This document shows positions 45,184-56,537 of a stretch of 64,000 nucleotides of DNA, one piece after another. A program made the translations under genes and the position numbers. Every line of letters starts with the position of its first letter. Position 1 is the first letter of the stretch. Below the pieces are notes generated by a model that ran no database searches, was not told the origin of the DNA, and was given only the letters and a program-made list of their open reading frames with translations. This DNA is from Fusarium oxysporum f. sp. lycopersici 4287 (taxonomy: Eukaryota > Ascomycota > Sordariomycetes > Hypocreales > Nectriaceae), in NCBI RefSeq assembly GCF_000149955.1, contig NC_030993.1:2720650-2784649 (forward strand). The letters run 5' to 3'.

Positions 45184-47947
45184 ATGGAATGGCATGACCC
45201 CGATTGTCGTCGAATGGACCCTATTCCATTTGACAATGACCTTTGGACGTGCCAAGCCTGCGGAACAGTTGGTCCTCTCAGGTTCTTCGCTGACTCGATT
45301 GGCGAATGTGCAACCCCAGAGCCTGCGAGTTACGACGACACGCACAAAGAGTCCATAAAGCGCTTGTCATGGCCAGAATGTGTCGAATACTCTCAAGAAT
45401 CATTCAGTCAAGATATCGAAAAGGCTTTGTGCCTCGTCAAAGCCAATTACCCAAAAGTGGCCACGGGAGTTACTTATCGAGTGGGAGAAGTGAGCGATGC
45501 TTACGGGCGGGAGGTGAGCTCTGACACCTGCAGCAAGTACTGAAATCTCACCGGTTAAATCAGATACTCCCTGTCATTTATCCCAAGTTGACAGAGCGCT
45601 CCCATATCCGGCTTCTGGAGCTCTTACCGGCGCCTCGAGAAAAGGCCCTTGAAGGCCGATTTCAGGTAGTCGACGTGGAGCAAATGCCAGCCTATGAAGC
45701 TTTATCGTATACATGGGCAGATGACAACAATGATGCTTCCCTCTGTCAGCGCATTTTTATCGGCCTTGGTAACAGAGCTCTGCCCATCACGCGTAATTGT
45801 CATCAAGCACTGAGCCGTCTACGCCGCAAGACCGAGTCTTTGCTGATATGGGTGGATGCCGTTTGTATCAATCAATCTGACCTTGGTGAAAGGTCTGAAC
45901 AGGTTGCCATGATGGGCACCATATTCTCGCAGGCAACGGAAGTACACGGATACGTGGGTGAAGACCTTGGTAACGTCGAAGGTGGAGAGGTTGGGGCAAT
46001 AACCCTTCTCAAAGATGAGCTCAGGTCTTCCAAACTGGCATCGAGACAGTTCAAAGACAACGCCGAGGAGGCCCTTGGAAGACTCTTAAGCAGACCGTTC
46101 TTTTCTCGCTTATGGGTGGTACAAGAAGTCCTACTCGCCCGATCCATCACCATTCACTGCGGCGATTCAACAACGCCAATTTCTAGGGACGTGTTTATTA
46201 AAGCAAAGTTACACAACGCCGAAGTCCCTTGGTGGCTGACAAAAATCGGCTGGATTGGAGCACAATCAAAGGGCGATATGCTGGAGCTCCTGTCTGCAAC
46301 CGCTCTTTGCAAGATGAGCGATATGCGAGATAAGATATTCGGCCTACTTGGGTTGACTGATGGCAATGAAGTCGATGTACTGAAGGCAAATTACAAGCTG
46401 ATGGTACGAGAAGTATACATTGGGACTGCCCTATACCTCATCCAGCAAAGAAATTGGCACAACGTCATTGAACTTGCTGAGTCTATGACAAACCTCAAAC
46501 TTCGTTCCAAGTACGGCATCCCTAGTTGGGTTCCCATGTGGGACCTACAGGAGACTGCCTACAACTCAGTCGACCTATCGGAGCGATTGGGCGAGATAGA
46601 GCTTGGCTGGAAAGTGCGTTGGCATCGGGATCATATTCTCTCATCGTTGACGGGGAACCCTCCCTCTCAGCGATTCAGAACTATCCCATTCTTAACCAAC
46701 CATGAAACAGCAGGAAACTCGAGTCCGACACAAAACTTCAAAGCTGTAGATGCAGAGACAGGCTGCCTTATCACAGCCGGGTATGAGATCGCCGTTCTAT
46801 ATTACGCCAGCTTCATGTCTGGGATGAAAACGGCACAGTTGATGGCCAGTTTCGTGAGACTAATTATCATATGCTCAACAACTCCGTTTTCCTTGCCACC
46901 AGTGGGCCCATGTCAAAGTTCCGAGTTCAACCAGAACGCATGCTGGGCTTGAGCGATCTCCTTTCTTTGGTCAAGATATCCGGCTGCAGAATGCCCTTCC
47001 TCGCTAACAAGCATGTACGGGATGGAGATAGCGTCACATACGAACTCCTTTATCCATGTGCCTCGGCTATCATCTATCCGATGGGCAAGGATCATCTTTA
47101 CAGCAACCATCCTGATTTTGACAGAATCTGTACCTTGGAAGTCTCATATCCACTTACGCTGGAGATAATCAAATTTCTTTACCACTGGAGGCGTATGGTC
47201 AAGTTGAGAAGCCAATCGTCTGATACCAACGAACACGAATCCTCTTCCCTGAAAGACGAAGAAACCCATGCCTGGAACTTCTTCGTCAGACACTCAGTTC
47301 TCACTGGTACACAGGTATCGGGCTTTTCAGGAGAAAGACAAGAGTGGAGGCTTGAACTGGAAGCAAGCCCTGGCTGGAAGACAAACCGACAATCGGTGCC
47401 AGTGGACAACTTAGTGTCAGAGTTCGCGGAGCTCATGAATTTTTGGAACTCCGAAGCCTTTGATGCTGTTGAGAAGCTGGTGAAAGAACTGGATATTACA
47501 AAGACCACTCGGGAAATACAGCACTGGCACAGGACTCTTGGCCGCTTTTCAGCAACCTTCTGTGGCCGAGGATGGAAGGGCGACGCCGACGCCCAGCGCT
47601 CGCTAGCAGAGGCGAAGCTTCGAACGTTGAAGAAAGCGCACGAGTTCCTCTTCAACACTTTCAGTCAGCTATTCCCCACAGGTGCTAAGAAAGAGACAAT
47701 GTTTTTGATGCCGATAAATTTTGATGAGATTTCTCAGTTATCGGAGGAATGGCTGGGAGGTTATCAAAACGAGAAAGAAGCGGTTGCGATCATGGAGCAG
47801 AGGTGGATGAACTGTACGAGCTTGTTTTCAGTGCTCGCTGAGTCTGCGGAACTTCGTGGAGAAGCCAGACGAGTATTAGAGGGAAGACGGGAGATGTCGA
47901 GAATGTTTGGCATTGGGAGGGAATCCGAAAGGATTGTGATCGAATAA
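45184..47947 (+). CDS. HET-domain (heterokaryon incompatibility) protein with N-terminal zinc-ribbon-like segment
   Basis: Exons 45184-45513, 45564-46745 and 46811-47947 join to 882 residues. The second intron (65 nt, donor gtagat) has a weak donor; if it is wrong, a frameshift near 46790-46810 must be invoked, because coding sense clearly moves to another frame (LHVWDENGTVDGQF before MLNNSVFL). The HET domain lies at about 152-310: AYEALSYTW, LLIWVDAVCINQSDLGERSEQV, and SRPFFSRLWVVQEV. The N-terminal 110 residues carry a short Cys pattern (DPDC, then WTCQACGTVGPL), perhaps zinc-binding. HET proteins trigger cell death on nonself recognition and resemble TIR-type domains. The remaining C-terminal 500 residues look like the typical variable region. 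Confidence 0.82.
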
Positions 47948-48388
47948 GGCCCATGTTGGTTTAGCTATCTGCTCTACAGAAAACCGGGCTCCGTACTGAA
48001 TAACATGATTGATGATGAGCTTAGTAAAGAGAGAAGAGATATTGGAAAGGCTCGAGGGTTTTCATGGATGATCAAGAAAGAAACAAACAAGCAAACAGGA
48101 TGTGTTCATGCCTCTGCCCTCAGGACTGGGTAGATTTCAGTTGAAACGTTACATCAATAGTGAATGATATAGTAGTATTACTGACTCGCAATTGGGATGG
48201 TAGTCGTTTACTCTTAGCGATAAGATACGGGAACTTTTGAGGGACCTTGCTTGATCAGGTTAAGTGGATGGCTGCCTGCTGATCCTTCACACAACATTTT
48301 CTCAAATACCTCAACCAAGTTGACTCAATTCTAGCATCCGCAATCAATCATCATACTCGAAAAAAAAACAGAAATAAACAGTAGCAAC
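47948..48388. promoter_or_regulatory. Region between HET and the MOSC-reductase
   Basis: 441 bp between same-strand genes; the last 80 bp before ATG 48389 is A-rich (aaaaaaaaacagaaataaacag), a typical fungal leader. No other feature. Confidence 0.4.
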
Positions 48389-50071
48389 ATGTCTCTCACC
48401 ACTGAAAGCTCCGCTGTAGGTCTAGCCCCTCTCCCTCCCGCAGATACCCTTCTCAGCTTGCGAACAGGCAAAATCCGCCCGCTCGGCGGTGTAAACATCC
48501 GCACCGCTATTAACAAACGAGCGCGGCAAGGAAAATGGGAAGTAACCCCTGTTGGGCTCGTCGGCGATGAGCAGCAGTTCATTCATCATGGTGGTCATGA
48601 AAAGGCTCTTCATCAGTACTGTGCCGCTCACTACGATGTCTGGAACACTGAGCTGCCTGGTCGAGAGGATCTCTTCAGAATCGGTGGCTTTGGAGAGAAT
48701 CTATCTGCAATGAACATGTCTGAGACGAACGTCTGTATTGGAGACATATTTCGTATAGGGCGGGATGTGATCATCCAGGTTTCTGGACCGAGACAGCCGT
48801 GCTACAAGCTCAATCATCGCTTTCAGCACAAGAAGATCTCGGCGATGACGCAGTCAAGTGGCCGAACAGGATGGTACTACCGTGTTCTTGAAACTGGGTT
48901 TATCGAGCAAGGCGATGCTATGGAGCTCGTTGAACGTATTAACCCAACATGGTCCCTCTCACGAGTTCAGAAGTACCTTTACCATGAAAAGGACAACATT
49001 GAAACTTTTCAAGAACTGGTATCACTCCCTGCCCTGTCTGAAGAGATGGTAGGGATATTTCAGGACCGACTCGATCACGGTACTGAGGATATGAGTGGTC
49101 GCCTTGAAGGTGATGGAGTCCCTGTCGTCTGGAGACCTTACAAGCTGGCCAGCAAAACGGAACTGACTCCGAGGATCAAATCTTTCATCCTCGAATCTCA
49201 GGAACAAAACGAGGACTCGGAGTTTGGTCAATTTCCCTTTGTGCGAGTCCAGTTTGGCCCAGATGGAAACATGTCTCGCGCCTACTCTGTTGTATCCGGA
49301 ACCACGAGTCGATTTGAACTTGGTATCGCTCGGGATGATAATTCGAGAGGTGGATCCATCTATCTCCATGATAACCTGAATGTTGGAGATGCAATCAAAG
49401 TCGCCCCAGGGCACAATGCTACTGGAACACAGAAGGAAAAGATGGAAACCTTGGCGTCCAAGCATATCTTCATCATAGGTGGTATCGGAGTTACAGCCTT
49501 TCTTGGAGAGATCGAAAAGCTATCTCGGGAGCCGGTTGAAGTTGAGGTTCATTATGCTGTGCGGAGCCGCAACGATGCGGCCTACTTGAGTCGTCTACCA
49601 ATTGACAAAACGACCATTTATGCAAAAGACCAAGGCCAACGACTCATTCTCAGCCAAATAATCCCTGAGCCTACGGTTGATAAGGGTCGCAGACCTATTG
49701 TTTATTGCTGCGGCCCAACATCCCTCATGAACGCTTGCCGTAACCTGACTACCGACAGTGGATATCCAAAGGCTAACGTCCACTTCGAAGAGTTTGGCGA
49801 CGCCACGACAGGAACTGGGGATCCATTTGAGGTAGAAATCAAATCAACTGGTCAAACAGTTCAGGTACCTCGAGAGAAGTCCCTTCTTCAGGTTCTTTCC
49901 GATGCTGGGTTTGAGATAGAGTCGTCATGTCTGGTAGGGAACTGTGGCACATGCATGGTGGACTATTACAAAGGAGACGTTGATCATAAGGGCGTGGCTC
50001 TAGACGAGGAGCAGAAGAAGGGGTATATGCTGAGTTGCGTTAGTCGTGGGAAGGGGAAGATTGTTATTTGA
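48389..50071 (+). CDS. MOSC - ferredoxin reductase - [2Fe-2S] ferredoxin fusion protein
   Basis: An intron-less 560-residue protein. Residues about 20-230 form a YiiM-type MOSC domain: VGDEQQFIHHGGHEKALHQY at 58-77, FGENLS at 101-106, and GPRQPCYKLNHRF with Cys138 as a likely molybdenum-cofactor or sulfur contact. Residues about 245-465 form a ferredoxin-NADP reductase-like unit with RAYS at 297-300 (flavin) and GGIGVT at 364-369 (NAD(P)). Residues 475-560 are a plant-type ferredoxin with Cys514, 519, 522 and 550 (C-x4-C-x2-C-x27-C). This order would pass electrons from NAD(P)H via flavin and iron-sulfur to the MOSC part. Substrate unknown; resembles bacterial hybrid reductases. It is tail to tail with a regulator. 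Confidence 0.88.
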   Translation: MSLTTESSAVGLAPLPPADTLLSLRTGKIRPLGGVNIRTAINKRARQGKWEVTPVGLVGDEQQFIHHGGHEKALHQYCAAHYDVWNTELPGREDLFRIGGFGENLSAMNMSETNVCIGDIFRIGRDVIIQVSGPRQPCYKLNHRFQHKKISAMTQSSGRTGWYYRVLETGFIEQGDAMELVERINPTWSLSRVQKYLYHEKDNIETFQELVSLPALSEEMVGIFQDRLDHGTEDMSGRLEGDGVPVVWRPYKLASKTELTPRIKSFILESQEQNEDSEFGQFPFVRVQFGPDGNMSRAYSVVSGTTSRFELGIARDDNSRGGSIYLHDNLNVGDAIKVAPGHNATGTQKEKMETLASKHIFIIGGIGVTAFLGEIEKLSREPVEVEVHYAVRSRNDAAYLSRLPIDKTTIYAKDQGQRLILSQIIPEPTVDKGRRPIVYCCGPTSLMNACRNLTTDSGYPKANVHFEEFGDATTGTGDPFEVEIKSTGQTVQVPREKSLLQVLSDAGFEIESSCLVGNCGTCMVDYYKGDVDHKGVALDEEQKKGYMLSCVSRGKGKIVI

Positions 50072-50645
50072 TAATAACTTGCGAGGAGGCGTCTGCCAGT
50101 TGTAGCTTGTCTTATCGAGACAGCTCCGGGGATTGTCAAGTTGGAATTTGATAGAATCTTACTTATGACTAGTGTGATTTAAGTTATAATCAATGGGTCT
50201 TGTATAGGCTAGTTCGCTTGAAGAATGCACCTCTCGCTATAAGATGAATTCTTTTAGTGATTTTGAGATTTAAAACACTAGCAGCAGTATGTAAATCGGA
50301 AAATTCGGGAGACTCTTGAAATTGAGCTGATACCTGGCAAGAGAAATTTAAAATGCTTTCTGTTTTCATACCAAACTAGTCCCTAATAGAGGAATGATAT
50401 CCTGCGCTGTAAGCATCCCTAACAATCTTGGTCAACCTTTTCCGTCTTCCCTACTCTCACCACCGCTATTGACCCAAGCATGCAATTCTTGAAAGGGCCC
50501 GATAGTAAGGGGCTTTTGGGTCTCTAACTGTACTGTCTAACCAAGACGCCCAATCTAGGAACTAGTTCAGAGATATGGTGTGTCAGTCCTAATAGACTTA
50601 CTTGTTTTTCTTCCTGGCCAAGTTTACTGTCCTGCTGGTACAGGG
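50072..50645. other. 3' intergenic region between convergent genes
   Basis: 574 bp between the two stop codons of the convergent fusion gene and regulator. It holds only 3' UTRs as far as I can see; no repeats or genes. Confidence 0.45.
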
Positions 50646-52841
50646 CTACTCATCGTCTGTCATGTCCATCCCTATGGCCTCAGCAGCTACATCGCGGAGG
50701 CTCTTCCGCTCTCGTTTGGCAAAATCCATGTTTACAGGCCAATTTGATCTAATAAGGCTCATGCGACTTGCTATGGCCTGAGGGTCATCGAGATCTTCAA
50801 AGGTTGCGAATTGCTTGAAGATCGCGAGGTCTTCAGAACGCATCTGCGCACAGATGGTTCGTAGCGTGAACTCTGGCATGAAACAACATTTACCTTGGTT
50901 ATCGAGGCTCGTTAGTGCCAAGATCAGGTTTGAAAGCGAGGCATCGCGGTCTGAAGAAGATGCCACTTCTTGTAGCGCGACAAAACCAAGCTTTAAAAGA
51001 AACATAGAGAACCAACAGTCGTAAGCTTCTGTCCCATGCCGCAGGTAATAAATCCGTAGCACGTAGGCTTGGTTCCACCGAGCGTCTCGATATATTTCTG
51101 AGGACGTCTTATCCAGTCCTTCCATGCGCTGGTCCCAGTCTGCAAATGGCTTGAAGAGATCCATCAAAAGAAGCCAATATTGAATACTGAAGCAATTAGA
51201 AAGCAACTTGAACAAAAGTTAATTACATACTGTAGCTTTAGTTGACAAGGTAGGACTATTTTCCCTGGCTGCAAGTCATTTGGTAGACCCTCGAACCAGG
51301 ACCGTGATCGAGCATAGAAGTCAACTGCCTGACTGAGGGAAAATGACCGGTCTCGTCCAGGCGGAAACGAAACGGAGGCGATATCGTTGAATATGGCCCA
51401 GAACTCCAAGTAAGCCTTGAACGTTTGGTGATTGCTGGTTGATATGACTTCTTGGCTTGAGGGGTATCGAACTCGGAGATCACTATACCAGAATGGCATT
51501 TCGAGGGGGTCCGGATAGGACGTCTGAGGTGGCTCTGTGATCAGAGGCGGTTCATAAAGCATGGAGGACATGACTCTGTTTTTGATCTCAGCTTCAGATC
51601 CAAAGGGGGAACGTAGGAAAACCACCCTTGCCAAGCGAAAAGGGCCCAGGCTGTCACTTCACGAACAACCTTAGTACTTGGGTCCACATCGTGTTCAATA
51701 TCATCACTGGGCGAGTTGAATAGACCCATGCGCTTTGCGAGAGCTACGGCCTTAGTTAGGTACTGGTATGAGGCGCCGTCAACACCATGATCGTTCATGA
51801 TAATGTTCATCACAAGCATCGCCTGAACTGTTGTGATTTTTGATCGAGCAGTTTCAAGTTCCAATAAGCGGCGGGCCTCGGCGAGGAATAGATAGCCAAT
51901 ATTCTGCGGGTTCCAATGCTCATTGCGGTGCGCAAACTTGGGTGTAGCGTGACAAGCATGAGCTAAGACAGCATTAACAAGTAGGCTGGAGCAGAAACGT
52001 TTAGATCCAGAAACCAGATCTCGTATGAAGCAGTCTTTGTGAAAAAAAGGGAACGCGGAATATATATGCAGGATATAAGCTTCCATGAGACTGTGTAGCA
52101 AAGACTCATCTGTGCACACTGTCGTCCAGGCAGAGATTGTAGCGATATCTAGCATTGGCTCAACTAGTTTTGCAGAGTGGTATGGCATATAACGTGGGGC
52201 CTCTAAATCCGAGATTGGTTGATAATCACACGGTTCTGAAGGCTCCTGTCCAGGATATGGCGCCTCGAGGGCCAAGGCTTCCATGTATGCACTCTTCGTT
52301 CCGACTGGGATGCTAGGCAACGCACTCCGGTATGGGAATGCATAGCGGAACTGAGATGAAGGGGCCAGGTGCAACTGCATTAGTAGATCCCCATTTTCCA
52401 TCAAGCTCAAGATAGCATCTGGATCCGCTCCTGCCCGAATCCGCCGCAAGATAGCGAGTGCTATATTCTCGGGCTTCTCGCGCAGCAGCGAATAAACGGC
52501 TTGAAAGTGGGTGTTTTCAGCCTGTACATCGGAGTATTTACGTTGGAGGGCCCGATGATGCATCTCCAAATCGGCTTTTGGACCGAAGTGACAATCTGTA
52601 TTGCGATGCAGACAAGGTGTACAAGGCCACGGAACATTGCACTGTACATATCAGCCGAGATCTCTCTTCAAAAAAGAAAGGGCAAGTTTACTTTTGACTT
52701 CCGTTTGCGACATTCTTCGCAGGCTGAAGACACGGGCCGTTTGCGCTTCCGCAAAACGATTTCTGTTTGGGTCACAACTGCAGCGGTCTGGGATTCCGCT
52801 GGCTTAGAAGGGCTAGGTAAAAGGGGAACTGGCCTGCGCAT
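50646..52841 (-). CDS. Zn2Cys6 transcription regulator
   Basis: Four exons, 52692-52841, 51626-52641, 51231-51575 and 50646-51186, with introns of 50, 50 and 44 nt, give 683 residues. The zinc cluster has cysteines 41, 44, 51, 57, 60 and 67; intron 1 falls exactly between Lys50 and Cys51. A linker helix with coiled-coil character (RALQRKYSDVQAENTHFQ) follows. The fungal-specific regulator homology region covers about 170-420 (LLHSLMEAYILHIYSAFPFFHK, then LFLAEARRLLELETARSKITTVQAMLV). Intron 2 has a weak donor (gtggtt) but restores EPPLITEPPQT, a family landmark. It converges on the MOSC fusion gene and may regulate it, but this is only positional. Confidence 0.85.
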
Positions 52842-53328
52842 AGCGAAGTAGGTAGTTTTGAGTTAGATCGTTCGGAATATTGGGGCTCTATCCGAGGGTA
52901 AACTGAGTTGACGTTATGCCACAGGCGGTTAAAGCGGGGTGAGTTGAGGGCGTAAATATCTAGGGAGGAATAAGGCTGCAAGACACGTCACAGACACGGA
53001 ACTCGGCATTATTATCAGCCGCAAGCCTCGAAAGCACAATGACATCGCGACTATATCTTGATGCTCAGTTGTTCGCTTGATAGGTATGTGTGAGTTGGAT
53101 AGGTAATGCATTTAGGCTTATAAAGCCGATCTCATGTTGCTGGGAAATATACAAGTTCAACAGAATTAGACTCTAACATATCTAGGCTAAGCTTAGGACT
53201 ATCATTCAAAAGCAGAAAAGGTGATATCTCTTTAACCTATAGGACAGCCAGGATTATTAATCTTGAAACAGTGAGCAGCAAGCAGGCGAACAAAACCATA
53301 CACCCAAACTCATGGAATTCCCACCAAC
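52842..53328. promoter_or_regulatory. Promoter side of the regulator
   Basis: 487 bp between the regulator start and the stop codon of the next minus-strand gene. Nothing coding was recognised. Confidence 0.4.
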
Positions 53329-55382
53329 CTAATCTGATTTCTTCTCAGCGTCCTCATTGACCTTTTGAACAACCTCGGCGTTGTCCCTAATGGTTTCCTG
53401 GGGACCATCGTTGCCCCCGTCTTGAGGCACAGTGGCATTTTCCTCTGTGGCATCATTCTTGCCACCTTGGTCACCTTTATCCTCGACAGCCTGGTTCTCA
53501 TTCCCTTGAGTCTCTTTACTTTCTTCCTGAGCTTCACTATCCTTTTTTCCCCAGATTCTCACGCTGGGCATGGAAACATTGCCCAGTGATGACACGGAGC
53601 TAGGCACCTTGGGCATACTTGGCATGTTGGGCATGCTGGGAAGGTTTGGCATCTGCGGAATCTTGTTTGGCAGCCAACCCTTGGCGTCGGCGCCGGTTTG
53701 CTGAGCCACGCCGAAGAGATAGTTGAGGTAGGTTCGCTTCTCAACCGTGTCAGCGCCCTCGATATCTGCATCGCCCACGATGCCTTCACCCTTGTCGTCA
53801 GGGAGGGGTACGAGTGAGGCGGCGTTGGCGATGTCCAGCGGTGATTCGTCTGGGAGTCCCGTGTCATTGTCGCCACCTTTGCCATTTGCGCCCTCAGCCT
53901 TCTCGTCTCCTTCAGTTTGGCCAGGATCCTTCTCAAGAATCTCCTTGGTAGTCTCTGTCTCTTCTGTTTCTTCAGGAGGTGTCTCGCGGAATTTCGGATC
54001 GTCGAAAACGTTCTCTTCGCTCTGGAACCACTCTTTGATGAGCTCGGCCGACTTGTCCGTCATCTCCTCGTAGCCTCGATGTCTCTCAGGCCTGAACATG
54101 TTGAGGTGCGCTTCAATCTCATCTTCAGCCTTGGGCATGACGCATCTTTCGAAGATTGGGTAAGCTGAGTGGCTCTCCTCAGGAACAGCACAGAATGTCC
54201 GCTCAGGGACAAAGTATCCTCCACTCCAGTAGCCATTCTCACCAAGAGAACAGTAAAAGTCGTGCATTCCAACACCCTTGAGCGAGCCGATGCGTTCAAG
54301 TCGACGGTTCAGCTCTTTTTGTCGGAGGAGTGCACCAACAAATGTGACATGATCTGAGAGCCAGGCGAAAGACTTTCCGACATTTCCGCGGTTGATATAA
54401 GCCAGACCTTGTCCGAGAGCATCCATTCCCTGACGGTAGCTTTCGGCAACAGACTCTTTGTTTATGTTCTTCATGCTCTTCATCCCCTGAATGATGGCCT
54501 CTCGGTTCATGTACGCTGCCACACCACCAGCTGCGATGGCGCCTACAGTACCCGTTTTGACAGCTACAAGCTGCCATGTCTTCCACTGGGGTCCCCGTGT
54601 ACTGCTGGTAACGGCAGTGGTTGCAGCACGTCGAGCGCTAAGTCTTGCAAGACTAGCAGGTGCAGCTGCAGAGATCGCTGTCATGACATTGAAGACGCTG
54701 TTGACTTTTTGATAATTGGAGAAAGCGCCATAGACGAACATGGAGCGGGCGAGACCATTGTAAGGAGTGTCGAATGTGAGGATACCTTGGATGAGTGGAA
54801 ACAAGGGATCGTTCTCGTCTCCATTGTTAGCTCTGTCGTTGATGGCTAGGAACAGAGTATCTGCTGCGACGAAGCCCCTAGTAGAGTGTCAGAGGGTGTA
54901 TAAGGGTGAGTCTGGTCTGATCAACTTACCCCATCGAGTGAGCAACGAGAACAACTCCTACATCTCTGTCATGAGGAGGCCATGGCTTTTCCAACTTCCT
55001 CTTTCGGATCTCCATGACCTGCTCCTTGAGCCTGTATTGAGGGTCAACAGTCCGGGTGTGTTTGATTTATCTGAATCGACCTACCACTCTAGAAAGCCTT
55101 CTGCGGCCTGAGCCAATTCACCAGTAGTCTCATACTTGGGATATACGATAGATTCAATCTTGTCGTCTGGGAGTTCTCTGGCGACTGCTTTTTTGAGGTC
55201 CTTTGATAGTGTAAGTTTAAGGTATGAAGGCTTATCGCATTTAGCGTGGGTCACCACTCACATAAGGAAATTCATGAAAGGTGTTATCGGTACCCTAACA
55301 ATGTCAGTAGCTAATGGTGAAAGACATGCGCCTGTCGCACCTTGAACCCGTGGATAAAACAAAGCAATAGAGTACGCGGCAT
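53329..55382 (-). CDS. DUF676-type lipase-like serine hydrolase with long disordered C-terminus
   Basis: Five exons, 55341-55382, 55262-55294, 55085-55200, 54930-55031 and 53329-54877, give 613 residues. The oxyanion-type HGF motif is at 11-13, and the nucleophile elbow is AHSMGG with Ser96; intron 4 splits the next Gly codon. FDTPYNGL near residue 135 is also typical of this alpha/beta-hydrolase group. A hydrophobic stretch (TVGAIAAGGVAAYM) near residue 220 could sit in a membrane. The last 220 residues are acidic, Glu/Asp/Gln-rich, with a short MPNLPSMPNMPSMPKVP repeat and no fold evident. It probably hydrolyses a lipid or ester; the substrate and compartment are unknown. Close relatives appear conserved in Sordariomycetes as far as I recall. 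Confidence 0.85.
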
Positions 55383-55868
55383 CTTGAATATCGATGTAGG
55401 TTATCAATGATTCCGTCTCAGAAGCAGAAACCTTGGGGTTCGGAGTAATAATACAAACAAATAAATAAAGTTCACGGCACCTGCAACAAATAATGACGTT
55501 GTCGGTTGTAGGACAAAGATGATGGAGTTCCAGGTTTTCCAGCCACACTGGATCAAAGTACACGTGGCGAGTGTGCATGGTACAAAAGAGCCAATCCAAT
55601 CCTGTTGTGAGGAGATGAAAGGCGTTGACGTTTTGTTGGCGATAACGTCATTTTATGGCATCGTGCAGCACTAGCACCGGCCATTGGCCACGTTTTGGCT
55701 GCTAGTGCAATCAGAAGATCAAGATCAAGATCAGCCCTGGGGAGAAAAAGCTTGATTGTTTCAGATCCTTGTCTAGAACAAAGATAAAAAAGAAAGATGA
55801 ATTTTAGAGGCATTTTAAATTACTTGGTAAAAACCAATAACCATGCCTTGGAGTCCTCAATGGTGGCC
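55383..55868. other. Intergenic 5' of the hydrolase, 3' of cofilin
   Basis: 486 bp on the same-strand gene row. It contains the hydrolase promoter. No other feature. Confidence 0.4.
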
Positions 55869-56537
55869 TCATTTGGCTTTGCCACCACTTGCAGTCTTGA
55901 CCAACTCCTCCCACTCAATGTCCTCTTGATCATCAGCATGAATAAAAACACTCATATTGACTGCCTTCTTCAAATATTCCATTGTACTGGCGTAGAGCAT
56001 GCGAAGCTAATTCTCTAGTTAGTAAGTTTGAGTCTAGTTAGCATGTGACAGCCCTACCTTGATAGGCGAGGTCTGTGGAACCCAAGATATGAAGATCGTC
56101 TTAGTCCTGTAACCTTTTGTCAGTAAATTTCGGTACTAACACAGCAGAGCTCACCTTTTCCCATCTTCCCCAAGGTCGTAATCGACATCGTAGAGAGCAT
56201 AGCGCGGAGCCGATTTCCCAGACTTGTCAACCGCCGAGAGAAGCTTCTGGCGGAAAGTCTCATATTCAGTATCAGGAGACGACTCTTCAACAACAACGCG
56301 CTGCTCGTCGTCGGTGATCTTGAAGATAACGAACTTGATCTTACTCGATCCTTTTGCAAATCGAAGATCATTGGCTGCAGTGACGCAGTCTTGGTCAATC
56401 AAAACACTGTGCATCAAGATTAGTCGTAGATTAGGGAATGATTTCAGTGACAGTACTTACCCAGAAGCAGACTTGACACAAGGAATGAGTCAGAGTAAGA
56501 TTAACGAGCTGCAAGATCAAAATGAACTTACCGCCAT
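55869..56537 (-). CDS. COF1: Cofilin (ADF family actin-severing protein)
   Basis: Five exons, 56532-56537, 56461-56471, 56155-56406, 56058-56106 and 55869-56006, join in frame to 151 residues. The first two exons code for 6 and 11 nt only and yield MASASGVLIDQDC. The ADF-H landmarks are complete: FAKGSSKIKFVIFKI, YALYDVDYDLGEDGKRTK, IFISWVPQTSPIKLRMLYAST, and the tail ending GGKAK. Cofilin severs and depolymerises actin filaments in the cytoplasm and is essential in yeast. The early Ser after Met is the usual regulatory position. Sizes and sequence fit fungal cofilins closely; the gene name follows yeast usage. Confidence 0.95.

Noticed and set aside
46790..46810. A 30-nt intron in the HET gene
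   Set aside because: Too short for this gene set and leaves the frame wrong.
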